Shown piece by piece: positions 1 through 8,085 of a stretch of 64,000 bases of DNA; the first letter of the stretch is position 1, and each line of letters opens with the position of its first letter. Position numbers and translations under genes: made by a program. Below the pieces are notes generated by a model. The model did not search any database and had not been told where the DNA came from. It saw only the letters and a program-made list of their open reading frames with translations. Source of the stretch: a bacterium. GTDB taxonomy: Bacteria; Myxococcota_A; UBA9160; SZUA-336. The stretch covers positions 1-64,000 of the forward strand of contig JAAELY010000497.1 of NCBI GenBank assembly GCA_024226335.1, read 5' to 3'.

Positions 1-228
1 CTCGAATTGACCTTCGCGCGGAACGTGTCCGAGATCCGGATCGAAGACCAGGAAGCTATCATCGCCGAAGGAGCGGGCCGTCTGGGTCAGGACCCTGGTA
101 GAGAACAGATCGCCGTGATAGAGACGGATGGCGACTTCCAGCGCCAGGAGAGTCACGAATACAGACAGAAGCAGGGCGACCAGCGCAAACACGAATTTTC
201 GGCCTGGGTTCGAGGCTGCGGCTTGCAT
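1..228 (-). CDS. N-terminal fragment of a membrane-anchored protein, probably SGNH/GDSL-hydrolase-like
   Basis: Only the first 76 codons are in the window; the gene runs off the left edge. It starts at the ATG at 228 and is open to base 1. A short basic N-terminus (GRKF) is followed by a hydrophobic segment at about residues 13-32 (FVFALVALLLSVFVTLLALE), which reads as an uncleaved signal anchor. Near the fragment end is FDPDLGHVPREG. Membrane-anchored SGNH/GDSL hydrolases of exopolysaccharide loci often carry a motif of the type 'yDPeLGw..kPG' just after the anchor, before the catalytic GDS block. The catalytic part is outside the window, so the family call is inference. The SxtJ/DUF5989/carbamoyltransferase set nearby fits an envelope-glycan locus. 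Confidence 0.5.
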   Translation of the reverse strand, partial: MQAAASNPGRKFVFALVALLLSVFVTLLALEVAIRLYHGDLFSTRVLTQTARSFGDDSFLVFDPDLGHVPREGQFE

Positions 229-340
229 CTTGCCGTTGGGTAGCGGTCCGGAAACCCGCGGTCAACTCGTGTTTCTTGGCACGGGATTACAGGCAGTGTT
301 ATCACCGTATGCGGCGATGCCTGAGTTCGGAGAGCAATCG

Positions 341-1927
341 GTGGCAAGAGATCCCGTCCGGAGTCGAGAGATCCTGTTCATCTTCGGTGTTGCCTTGCTC
401 CTCCGCTTGATCCGCCTGGATCACACACCCCAGTGGGACGAGCTCTACCACGCCCTGGCCGCCTCGAGCTTGCTCTCGGACGGTACGTTTTCGATAGGTG
501 ACGGCGCCTACTACCGAAGCGCCGGATATACCGCAATCGTCGCGGCCTTCATGGCCATAGGCGGCGAGAGTCTGGTGGTCGCACGTCTTCCCGCCGTCCT
601 TTCAGGCGCACTTCTGGTGGCCCTGATCTATGCCTGGGTCACCCGGGAGGCAGGCCGTCGATCGGGCCTTTTTGCGGCCGGACTGCTCTGCACGCTTCCA
701 CTGGCGGTCCAACAGTCGCAGTTTGTACGTTTCTACGCGCTACACGCTCTGCTCCTGTCAGCTTGCGCCTGGCTGCTATTCGACAACAGCCTCCGAGCGG
801 CGGAAACGCGCGCCCGGGTTTTCGCCGGCCTGGGCTTCGCACTCATGCTTCTTTTCGCACTCCACCTGCAGATCGCGGCGGTGATCGGTGTGATCGGAAT
901 AGGCCTGTGGGTCGTCCTCCAAAACGGCGCGGACTTTTGGGAACGGCTCAAGGCTTCGCGGCATCGCAACCTGCTCGTTTCCGGGGCGGGCGCAGCGCTG
1001 GTGGCGGGGCTGGCAGCCGCCTGGGCTTTGGGGATCGTGGAGTGGGGAGTGTTCAACTACCGCTTCGCGCCGGCCTGGGCTCAAAACACGCTCGACGACT
1101 ACCTGTTCTACCACCGCTGGCTCTTTGACGAGTACCCCATGCTCTGGGTCGGATTTCCAATCGCCGCGCTCGTGGCCCGGCGCAGAGCTCGAGAGCTGAC
1201 TCTGTTCTGTAGCCTGGTTTTCTGCGTGGCCTTCGTCCTTCACTCATTCGCAGGGCCCAAGTCCAAGCGCTTTCTGCTCTACGCGATGCCCTTCTTCTTC
1301 GCGATCTGGGGTGTTGCCATCTCGCACGGGATCGAGCTCGTATTGCACGCAGTTCGCGCGCGCGCCCCATCCGCACGAAAGACCTTCGCGACGGCGATGG
1401 CCTGGATCGCCATAAGCGCCACAGCGCTGATCGTCGCGTACGTTAATCCCGCATTCCGCGTGAGTTTCGACATGCTACGCCTATCCGATGCACAGTGGTA
1501 CGCGCCGCAGTGGTACCGCGGTTATGCGGACTGGGAATCCACCGCCAAAGCGATCGCTCCACTCCAGGACAGCGCATCTGTACTCGTCTCGGGTTCCGCC
1601 ATCAAGGCGCTGTACTTCATGGGGCGCGCAGACTACGAGATCAGTGCGACCAACCGGGAAGAGACGAAGAACCGCGCGGAATTCGGCCGCGATCTCCGCT
1701 CGGGAACGCCCGTGATCAGCACGCCGGAATCCTTGCGCTTGATCATGACGCGACACGAGACTGGCGTGGTCATCATAGAGACGGCGCGCTGGCGCAGGGC
1801 CGTCAACGTCTCGGATGAGATCGCCGATACGCTCGAAGCCGAGACCAAACGGGTCGGACTGCCCGAGGAGTGGCGCCTGATGCTATTCAAGTGGGGACCG
1901 CTGGAGCCCTTTGAAACCATGCGATAG
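341..1927 (+). CDS. GT39/ArnT-like integral membrane glycosyltransferase
   Basis: About 528 residues with roughly ten hydrophobic helices. The first is LFIFGVALLLRLIRLD, followed at once by PQWDELYHA. An acidic D-E pair in the first periplasmic loop is the hallmark of GT-C enzymes such as ArnT and PMT, which move a sugar from a polyprenyl-phosphate donor to an acceptor on the outer face of the inner membrane. The open frame reaches back to 128, but the start at GTG 341 is preferred: GGAGAG lies at 329-334, six bases upstream. ATG 317 has no comparable site. The 3' end overlaps the next GT2 gene by 17 bases. That gene resembles polyprenyl-phosphate-sugar synthases, so the pair could form a donor-synthase/transferase unit. 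The substrate cannot be told from sequence. Confidence 0.8.
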   Translation: MARDPVRSREILFIFGVALLLRLIRLDHTPQWDELYHALAASSLLSDGTFSIGDGAYYRSAGYTAIVAAFMAIGGESLVVARLPAVLSGALLVALIYAWVTREAGRRSGLFAAGLLCTLPLAVQQSQFVRFYALHALLLSACAWLLFDNSLRAAETRARVFAGLGFALMLLFALHLQIAAVIGVIGIGLWVVLQNGADFWERLKASRHRNLLVSGAGAALVAGLAAAWALGIVEWGVFNYRFAPAWAQNTLDDYLFYHRWLFDEYPMLWVGFPIAALVARRRARELTLFCSLVFCVAFVLHSFAGPKSKRFLLYAMPFFFAIWGVAISHGIELVLHAVRARAPSARKTFATAMAWIAISATALIVAYVNPAFRVSFDMLRLSDAQWYAPQWYRGYADWESTAKAIAPLQDSASVLVSGSAIKALYFMGRADYEISATNREETKNRAEFGRDLRSGTPVISTPESLRLIMTRHETGVVIIETARWRRAVNVSDEIADTLEAETKRVGLPEEWRLMLFKWGPLEPFETMR

Positions 1928-2930
1928 GCTGGAACTCTTGCCTTCCGCAGAATCACCAACAGCCTCCGCTTCGCCTCCAGGCGACCTGCGCGCGTGGGTA
2001 CCCACGTCGATCAGTGTCGTCGTGCCCGTTTTCAATGAACAGGGCAACGCGGCGGCTCTGGTCGAGCGCATCACGGCCGCCGTGCGGCCACTCGCCCTGC
2101 CCTTTGAAGTCATCGTCGTCGACGACGGCTCCAGCGATGCAACCATCGAGATACTGCGTGGGTTGATTCCCGCGAATCCCGAACTCGTAGTTCTCGCATT
2201 GCGGCGCAACTTCGGTCAGACGCTGGCCCTTCAGGCGGGCCTGGATCGGGCCCGCGGCGAAGCCATCGTGACCATGGATGGCGATCTCCAGAACGACCCC
2301 GCCGATATTCCGAAGCTGATCGACAGTCTTCGAAACGGTGCCGATGTCGTCAGTGGCTGGCGTCGCGATCGTCAAGACACCCTGGTGCTGCGAAAGATCC
2401 CCTCGTGGATCGCAAATCGGCTGATTCGGCTCATCACCGGCGTAAAGGTCCACGACCAGGGATGTGCCCTGAAGGCCTACCGCGGAGAAGTCATTCGAGG
2501 TCTCGACCTGTACGCCGACATGCACCGCTTCATCGCGATACTCACCCTTCCGCTGGGCGCTTCGCTCGCCGAGGTCGAAGTACGGCATCACGCGCGCACG
2601 GCGGGCGATTCGAAATACGGTATCTCACGCACATTCAAAGTGATTGCCGACCTGTTCACCATCCAGATGATCACTCGTTTTCGCGAGAGCCCTCTTCGCT
2701 TTTTTGCCATGCTCGGATTGCCGTTTCTCCTGGCAACTCTGATCGCCGCCACAGTCACGATTCTGGCTGGCAAGGGAAGTGTGATTCTGGCCGGTGTAAC
2801 GCTCACCGCCGCGATGACTTTCGTGACCTGCCTCTTGCTCGGCCTGCTCGGCGAATCGCTACTCGATGGCCGGGATACCCGAAAATTCCGAACGATCACG
2901 GTCCATCGCGAGTGGAGACATTCCAGTTGA
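1911..2930 (+). CDS. GT2 glycosyltransferase, polyprenyl-phosphate sugar synthase type (DPM1/GtrB-like)
   Basis: 339 residues if the TTG at 1911 is used, with GGAG four bases upstream; TTG 1938 is the alternative. The GT-A core begins at ISVVVPVFNEQ (about 34-44), has the nucleotide-binding VVDDGSSDAT (69-78) and an intact catalytic MDGDLQNDP (122-130), then a QGCALKAYR acceptor-region motif. Two hydrophobic helices near the C-terminus (LRFFAMLGLPFLLATLIAA and the stretch around TFVTCLLLGLLGE) are typical of GtrB-like enzymes. These transfer a sugar from a nucleotide donor to undecaprenyl phosphate on the cytoplasmic face. It sits between the GT39-like transferase and a second, degenerate GT2 gene, overlapping both, so the three are very likely one operon. 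Confidence 0.88.
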   Translation: MKPCDRLELLPSAESPTASASPPGDLRAWVPTSISVVVPVFNEQGNAAALVERITAAVRPLALPFEVIVVDDGSSDATIEILRGLIPANPELVVLALRRNFGQTLALQAGLDRARGEAIVTMDGDLQNDPADIPKLIDSLRNGADVVSGWRRDRQDTLVLRKIPSWIANRLIRLITGVKVHDQGCALKAYRGEVIRGLDLYADMHRFIAILTLPLGASLAEVEVRHHARTAGDSKYGISRTFKVIADLFTIQMITRFRESPLRFFAMLGLPFLLATLIAATVTILAGKGSVILAGVTLTAAMTFVTCLLLGLLGESLLDGRDTRKFRTITVHREWRHSS

Positions 2931-3910
2931 ACGCCACTTCACCCAAGCAGACGCTTTCCGTGCTGATCGTCGTGCAACACGAAATCGACATGAATCAACT
3001 GCACCAGGCGGTCACGAACCGACTGGAAGAGTCCGGCGCGAGCTACGAGCTGGTTTATCTGCTCTCTGCTCCCGAAGACCTGTTGGAAAAGGCGAAAGCG
3101 ATCTTCGAACGCGAACCAGAACGCGTGCGCGTATTGCAATTCGCACAGGGCGTGAGCGAGTCGGCGATGCTGACGGCCGGAATCGAACGTTCGACCGGAG
3201 ATATTCTGCTCACACTGCCGGCCGTACTCGAAACCGATCTGGAGGAGCTGACGAACCTGATCAACACGATCGAGGAAGGATCCGATGTCGTGGTTGCCAG
3301 TCGCACACCTGGTGATGGATCCGGGCGAGCGCAATCCCGCTTGTTCAACCGCATCATCTCATTCGTTTCGGGCTCTCGTTTCCTGGATGTCGCCAGCGCT
3401 ACGCGCGGTTTTCGGCGCGAGGTCATCGACGAAATTCCTCTCTATGGCGACTATCATCGCTACTTGCCGCTACTCGCCGACCGGCTCGGCTTCTCTGTCT
3501 GCGAGATTCCAGCAACCTCGCGCCAGGGGTTGAAGACACAGACTCTCCACGCGCCGCGCGTCTACTTCCTGCGGGCCCTCGATATTCTCTCGGTCCTGTT
3601 CATCAGCCGCTTCACTCGCTATCCGCTGCGTCTGTTCGGCGGTGTCGGCTCGATATTTGCCGCCGCCGGCGCAGCGCTTCTATTCGTCGTCGGAATCCAG
3701 CGGATCATGGGAACACCTCTGGCAGATCGCCCGGTCCTGGTGCTCGCCACTCTTCTCGTAGGCCTGGGCGTACAGGCGTTCACGATCGGCCTGCTGGGCG
3801 AACTGATCCTGTTCTTCCACGCCCGCAGCGTGCGCGACTATCGGATCCTGGCTGTCTACGGCGCCGAAACGCCCACACTACCGTCGCTCGACGAGACGCC
3901 GACCCCCTGA
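2927..3910 (+). CDS. Degenerate GT2-like protein (paralogue of the preceding gene, catalytic motifs lost)
   Basis: 327 residues. The start is set at TTG 2927: GGAGA lies 8 bases upstream, and the codon overlaps the preceding stop as TTGA. The fold follows the upstream GT2: TLSVLIVVQHEID, an ACAD-like spacing to GDILLTLP, VVVASRTPG, ATRGFRREVI, then two C-terminal membrane helices (around FGGVGSIFAAAGAALLFVVG and VLATLLVGLGVQAFTIGLLG). Where the active paralogue has VVDDGSSD and MDGDLQ, this one has YLLSAPEDLL and LPAVLETD, so both aspartate motifs are gone. Base composition and frame are intact, so this is not an eroding pseudogene. A non-catalytic partner or scaffold for the active GT2 is possible; that role is inference. 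Confidence 0.8.
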   Translation: MNATSPKQTLSVLIVVQHEIDMNQLHQAVTNRLEESGASYELVYLLSAPEDLLEKAKAIFEREPERVRVLQFAQGVSESAMLTAGIERSTGDILLTLPAVLETDLEELTNLINTIEEGSDVVVASRTPGDGSGRAQSRLFNRIISFVSGSRFLDVASATRGFRREVIDEIPLYGDYHRYLPLLADRLGFSVCEIPATSRQGLKTQTLHAPRVYFLRALDILSVLFISRFTRYPLRLFGGVGSIFAAAGAALLFVVGIQRIMGTPLADRPVLVLATLLVGLGVQAFTIGLLGELILFFHARSVRDYRILAVYGAETPTLPSLDETPTP

Positions 3911-3928
3911 TAGCTCGCCAGCCCGGGG

Positions 3929-4141
3929 CTAGAACAGCGTGTAGATGAAGGGCGCGGCAGCCGATCCGCTCAGGATCACCAGCATGCCGAGCAAGAGCAC
4001 CGAGAGGATGATCGGGGCGAGCCACCATTTCTTGTTCTGCTTGAGAAAATCCCAGAACTCACTCACCATGCCACCACCGCCACGCGTCGCCGCCTGAACT
4101 GCAAAGTCGTCGCGTTCCGTGTCGGTCTTTTCGTCGGACAT
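3929..4141 (-). CDS. DUF5989-like (SxtK-like) small membrane protein
   Basis: 70 residues starting at ATG 4141, with AGGAG seven bases upstream. A polar N-terminal half (MSDEKTDTERDDFAVQAATR) precedes VSEFWDFLKQNKKWWLAPIILS, then one membrane helix, ending in AAPFIYTLF. The 'EFWdFlk..KKWWL.P' block before a single helix is characteristic of the DUF5989 family, which is repeatedly found beside NodU-type carbamoyltransferases and SxtJ proteins. It is the last gene of the carbamoyltransferase/SxtJ-like operon and converges on the degenerate GT2 gene, 18 bases away. Biochemical function is not established in the family. Confidence 0.8.
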   Translation of the reverse strand: MSDEKTDTERDDFAVQAATRGGGGMVSEFWDFLKQNKKWWLAPIILSVLLLGMLVILSGSAAAPFIYTLF

Positions 4142-4163
4142 GGATCTCCTCGCGGTCGCGGCT

Positions 4164-4607
4164 TCAGAACTGACTGAAGTAGCTCTCTTTGGATCTTTGG
4201 GGCCGAGCATCGACCCAGTAAGTCTGCGCTTCGGGGTCCAGGCGCCGTTCAAGCGGATTCTTGCCCAGGATGCGCAAGAGCAGGCCGATGGGTGTGATCA
4301 CCAGGTAGAACAACGTACCCAGAATCACATACGAGAGCACGAAACCGATTGGGAAGGTAATCAGGGCGAGTCCGACGTAGATCCAGCGATTGCCCTGGGG
4401 CCAGATCAAGCCCAACCCGGCTGAAACGAGTGCGAGCAGAGCGAAGATCGCAGCGAGTGGTTGGCGCGCAGCCCCGAGACCGGGGGCGAAGATCAGCCAC
4501 TCGAACCAGGCGATCACCGCCAGGAAACCGAAGCCCAGCAGCGCTACCCAGCCGAAGCTACGCAGCGTATCTCGATCCGGATTGAAGTTGATGTCGACAA
4601 GTGCCAT
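4164..4607 (-). CDS. SxtJ-family membrane protein
   Basis: 147 residues, start ATG 4607. Three or four hydrophobic stretches are visible: WVALLGFGFLAVIAWFEWLI, PLAAIFALLALVSAGLGLIW, and a long segment from IYVGLALITFPIGFVLSYVI to TPIGLLLRILGK. The tail NPLERRLDPEAQTYW followed by SKESYFSQF matches the C-terminus typical of SxtJ-like proteins ('dR..d..a.TYW..r......SYf.qF'). The family is named from the saxitoxin cluster but is widespread beside carbamoyltransferases. It lies 4 bases after the carbamoyltransferase stop and 22 bases before the DUF5989-like gene, so these are almost certainly cotranscribed. Its role (membrane partner of the carbamoyltransferase?) is unproven. Confidence 0.85.
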   Translation of the reverse strand: MALVDINFNPDRDTLRSFGWVALLGFGFLAVIAWFEWLIFAPGLGAARQPLAAIFALLALVSAGLGLIWPQGNRWIYVGLALITFPIGFVLSYVILGTLFYLVITPIGLLLRILGKNPLERRLDPEAQTYWVDARPQRSKESYFSQF

Positions 4608-4611
4608 GGGT

Positions 4612-6438
4612 CTAGTCCAGGGCGAATTCGGACAGGTATGCGTCCACGTCCAGATTCTGTTCCGGTTGGTCCTTCTTCAGCAGCACGAAGTCCTCGATCA
4701 CCAGTGCATCCATGTGAGTTGACATGAAACAGCGGTACGCATCCTGTGGCGTACACACGATGGGTTCTCCGCGAACGTTGAAACTCGTATTGATGACCAC
4801 CGGGCTGCCAGTTTTTTCCTTGAACTTGCGGATAATGTCGTAGAAGCGGGGAAAACGGACCGGGTCGATCGTCTGCACACGTGCGGAGTAGTCTACGTGC
4901 GTGATCGCCGGAACCACCGAACGAATCTCGCGCAGCTTGTCGAGACCGCGCTCTTTGCCAACATCGGCACCGGTGCGCTTCTCTTCGCGAACGGGCGCCA
5001 CCAGCAGCATGTAGGGGCTGTCTTCATTGGGCCGCATCTCGAAATATTCGTCCACATCCTCGCGCAGGATCGCAGGCGCGAAGGGTCGAAAGCTCTCGCG
5101 GAACTTGATCTTCAGATTCATGACGGATTGCATCTTCGGCGAGCGAGCATCCCCAATGATCGAGCGCGCGCCAAGTGCCCGCGGACCGAACTCCATACGA
5201 CCTTGCATATGCCCGACCACGTTCTCGTTGGCGATCAACTCCGCCACCGCATCCGCTGCCTTCTCGTCGCTCTCGTAGAACTGGTAGACGGCACCTGCTC
5301 CGTCCAGGAAGGTGCGGATCTCCTCTTCACCGAAGCGCGGACCGAGCAGTGAGCCTTGTTGCACATCGAGGGACCGATTGTCACGGGGCTTGTCCAGCAG
5401 CTGGTGCCACACGAACATCGCAGCACCCAATGCGCCACCCGCATCCCCGGCCGCCGGTTGGATCCACAGGTTCTCGAATGGAGACTCCCGCAAGATGCGG
5501 CCGTTTCCCACACAGTTGAGCGCGACACCGCCGGCCATCGTCAGATTTTCGCAGCCCGTGAGTTCATGCGCGTACTTGGCGATGCGCAGCATGATCTCTT
5601 CGGTCACGACCTGGATCGAGGCCGCGATGTCCATTTCGCGTTGCGTGATCTCACTCTCCGCCTGGCGCGCAGGCCCCTCGAAGAGATCTTCCATCTTCTT
5701 CGAAGTCATCACATCGTTGTCGCAGTAGCCGAAGTACGACATGTCCATGCGAAACGAGCCGTCTTCCTTCAGATCGATCAGGTTGTCCATGATCAGGTCG
5801 CGGTAGATGGGCTCCCCGTAGGGCGCCAGGCCCATGAGCTTGTACTCACCGCTGTTGACGCGAAACCCGGTGAAAAAGGTAAATGCCGAGTAGAGCAATC
5901 CCAGTGAATGCGGGAAGTGCAGCTCTTTGAGCATCTCGATGCGGTTTCCGCGACCGACCGCGATGCTCCCCGTGGTCCATTCCCCGACGCCGTCGAGTGT
6001 CAGGATCGCGGCTTCTTCGAAAGGCGAAGGAAAGAAGGCGCTGGCGGCATGAGACTCGTGGTGATCCATGAACACGTAACGACCCTTGTAGGCACCTCCG
6101 AGACCGCGATCCAGTTCGCGCGGCATGAACAGCTTCTGCTTGAGCCAGATCGGCAGCCCCATCAGAAACAGCTTGAACCCAGAGGGCGCGTAGGAAACGT
6201 AGGTCTCGAGCAGACGGTCGAACTTCAGCAGGGGCTTGTCGTAGAAAGTCACGAGATCGAGGTCTGCGTGGCGAATACCCGCCTCGGCCAGGCAATAGTC
6301 GATCGCGTTCTGGGGGAAGCGGAAGTCGTGCTTCTTGCGTGTGAAGCGCTCTTCCTGAGCCGCCGCCACGATTCGCCCATCCTGTACGAGACAGGCGGCG
6401 CTATCGTGGTAGTAGGCCGAAATACCCAGAATGTTCAT
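4612..6438 (-). CDS. NodU/CmcH/SxtI-type carbamoyltransferase
   Basis: 608 residues from ATG 6438 (MNILGISAYYHDSAACL); upstream in-frame residues lack family similarity. The N-terminal Kae1-like domain shows DGRIVAAAQEERFTRKKHD, the metal-site motif DHHESHAASAFFPSPF (about 132-147) and LTLDGVGEW. The C-terminal domain has GRMEFGPRALGARSIIGDAR and FRPFAPAILRED, then TSFNVRGEPIVCTP. Family members make carbamoyl-adenylate from carbamoyl phosphate and ATP and transfer the carbamoyl group to a hydroxyl of a sugar, antibiotic or toxin. With SxtJ and DUF5989 neighbours and glycosyltransferases alongside, carbamoylation of a surface glycan is the simplest reading. The acceptor is unknown. Confidence 0.93.
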   Translation of the reverse strand: MNILGISAYYHDSAACLVQDGRIVAAAQEERFTRKKHDFRFPQNAIDYCLAEAGIRHADLDLVTFYDKPLLKFDRLLETYVSYAPSGFKLFLMGLPIWLKQKLFMPRELDRGLGGAYKGRYVFMDHHESHAASAFFPSPFEEAAILTLDGVGEWTTGSIAVGRGNRIEMLKELHFPHSLGLLYSAFTFFTGFRVNSGEYKLMGLAPYGEPIYRDLIMDNLIDLKEDGSFRMDMSYFGYCDNDVMTSKKMEDLFEGPARQAESEITQREMDIAASIQVVTEEIMLRIAKYAHELTGCENLTMAGGVALNCVGNGRILRESPFENLWIQPAAGDAGGALGAAMFVWHQLLDKPRDNRSLDVQQGSLLGPRFGEEEIRTFLDGAGAVYQFYESDEKAADAVAELIANENVVGHMQGRMEFGPRALGARSIIGDARSPKMQSVMNLKIKFRESFRPFAPAILREDVDEYFEMRPNEDSPYMLLVAPVREEKRTGADVGKERGLDKLREIRSVVPAITHVDYSARVQTIDPVRFPRFYDIIRKFKEKTGSPVVINTSFNVRGEPIVCTPQDAYRCFMSTHMDALVIEDFVLLKKDQPEQNLDVDAYLSEFALD

Positions 6439-6522
6439 CCGTTCGCGCGTCCTTCTGGCGGCTGAGACGGGCTTCCACCTCATCTCCGTCCCAGCGCATC
6501 GGCCGTTCGAGCTTCGCATTTG

Positions 6523-6551
6523 AGTATCGACGCCGCAGTATCAACCGGCAA
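6523..6551 (-). promoter_or_regulatory. Candidate sigma70-type promoter for the carbamoyltransferase operon
   Basis: On the minus strand, TTGCCG (6551-6546) is separated by 17 bases from GATACT (6528-6523), about 85 bases before the carbamoyltransferase start. A second -10-like TATACT lies at 6599-6594 without a good -35. The 177-base gap after purF supports separate transcription from the purine genes. This is a pattern match only. Confidence 0.4.
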
Positions 6552-6615
6552 TCGGATTGAAGACGGCTGGTGGCCCAATCGCTTGACTCCCCGAGTATAC
6601 AAAGCTGCTGGGCAG

Positions 6616-8085
6616 TCAGTCCCGATCCTCGGACTCCTCGAACAGGCCCAACTGGGAATCCCGGCTCTGATTCTGTTCATCCATCGGAATGACGTACTCC
6701 CCCGAGAAGCAGGCATCACAGAAACCGGCCTTCATGGATACCTCGACCCGACGCAAGGCTTCGAGCGAAAGGTAGGCCAGGCTGTCCGCGCCGAGATTCA
6801 CGCGGATCTCTTCGACCGAATGGTTCGCGGCCACCAGTTCCTCACGGGTCGGAGTGTCGATTCCGTAATAACAGGGTCCGGTGGTGGGCGGAGAAGATAC
6901 CCGGATGTGCACCTCCGTGGCCCCCGCGGCCCGGAAGAGGGTGACGAGCTTGTAGAGCGTCGTGCCGCGCACGATCGAGTCTTCGACCACGACCAGACGC
7001 TTGCCCGCAACCAATTCGCGGATCGGATTGTGCTTGATACGCACGCCGAAAAGACGGATCGATTGTTCCGGCTCGATGAAGGTCCGGCGCACATAGTGAT
7101 TCCGGATCAGCGCAGTCTCATAGGGAAGCTCCGCTTCCTGCGCGTAGCCGATCGCCGCAGCACAACCCGAGTCGAGTACGGGCACGACCATATCCGCTTC
7201 CACCGGCGAGGAGCGGGCAAGTTCGCGTCCCAGTTGCTTGCGCGTCTGGTAGACATTGCTTCCGAAGACCAGGGAGTCAGGCCGAGCGAAGTAGATGTGC
7301 TCGAACACGCAGAAACGTTCGGGCTCGCGAGGCAAGGGCTGGATCGAGCGCAGTCGCCCCCGTCGGATGATGACGATTTCGCCCGGTTCCACATCCCGCT
7401 CGTATTCGGCACCGATCAGATCAAAGGCGCAGGTCTCGCTTGCGACCACCCAGGCCGAACCGAGTCGCGCCAGCGAGAGCGGTCGAAAGCCATGCGGGTC
7501 GCGCACGGCCACGAGCGTGTCATCGATCAGGAAGACGAGCGAATAGGCACCACGAACCCGCGAGAACGTGTCGCTGAGGCGTTCATCCAGAGTTCCGCGG
7601 GCTCGTGCGAACAGGTGCACGAAGACTTCGGAGTCCATGGTCGACTGGAAGATCGAGCCATAGTCTTCGAGTTCCGAACGGATCGCATCTGCATTGGTCA
7701 GATTGCCGTTGTGGGCGATCGAAACATGATGACGGCCGGAATCGGCCAGAAACGGCTGCGCATCGCGCAGATTACTGGCCCCGGCGGTCGAGTAGCGCAC
7801 ATGCCCGATCGAGTAGCGGCCCGGCAGCTTGCGGAGTTTGTCCGACGTGAAGATGTCGGCCACAAGGCCCATGCCCTTTTGCACGCACATCTGCGCCCCG
7901 TCGCGCGATACGATGCCCGCGGACTCCTGGCCGCGGTGCTGCTGTGCATACAGACCCAGATAGGCCAGGTTCGCCGCCTCGGGATGGCCTGAGATACCGA
8001 CCACGCCGCACTCGTCGTGAAAGCGATCGAGGCTCGGATTGGAGCGATCGTATTCGCTGCTCGGGTCCCGTGGTAAATGCTTCAT
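6616..8085 (-). CDS. purF: Amidophosphoribosyltransferase (glutamine PRPP amidotransferase)
   Basis: 489 residues; catalyses the first committed step of purine synthesis (PRPP + glutamine to phosphoribosylamine). The start at ATG 8085 overlaps the purL stop as ATGA. A 25-residue leader precedes Cys26 ([14 protein letters not shown]), the expected N-terminal nucleophile after propeptide removal, followed by [12 protein letters not shown]. The PRPP-binding motif [12 protein letters not shown] is present. Cysteines at [23 protein letters not shown] and FCDACF match the iron-sulfur-containing (Bacillus-type) class, so an oxygen-labile 4Fe-4S form is expected. It is the last gene of purQ-purL-purF. 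Confidence 0.97.
   Translation of the reverse strand: MKHLPRDPSSEYDRSNPSLDRFHDECGVVGISGHPEAANLAYLGLYAQQHRGQESAGIVSRDGAQMCVQKGMGLVADIFTSDKLRKLPGRYSIGHVRYSTAGASNLRDAQPFLADSGRHHVSIAHNGNLTNADAIRSELEDYGSIFQSTMDSEVFVHLFARARGTLDERLSDTFSRVRGAYSLVFLIDDTLVAVRDPHGFRPLSLARLGSAWVVASETCAFDLIGAEYERDVEPGEIVIIRRGRLRSIQPLPREPERFCVFEHIYFARPDSLVFGSNVYQTRKQLGRELARSSPVEADMVVPVLDSGCAAAIGYAQEAELPYETALIRNHYVRRTFIEPEQSIRLFGVRIKHNPIRELVAGKRLVVVEDSIVRGTTLYKLVTLFRAAGATEVHIRVSSPPTTGPCYYGIDTPTREELVAANHSVEEIRVNLGADSLAYLSLEALRRVEVSMKAGFCDACFSGEYVIPMDEQNQSRDSQLGLFEESEDRD

Noticed and set aside
128-340. N-terminal extension of the GT39-like protein from ATG 128
   Set aside because: Residues before GTG 341 are Arg/Ser-rich, overlap the divergent GDSL-like gene, and have no ribosome-binding site comparable to the GGAGAG at 329-334.
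2405-2926. Extension of the degenerate GT2 gene back to 2405
   Set aside because: That part is the out-of-frame shadow of the preceding GT2 gene; the TTG 2927 start has GGAGA and a TTGA overlap.
6520-7992. 490-codon open frame on the plus strand opposite purF
   Set aside because: It is antisense to a clear purF. The translated sequence is Arg/Asp/His-rich with no recognisable family, as expected from the complement of GC-rich coding DNA.
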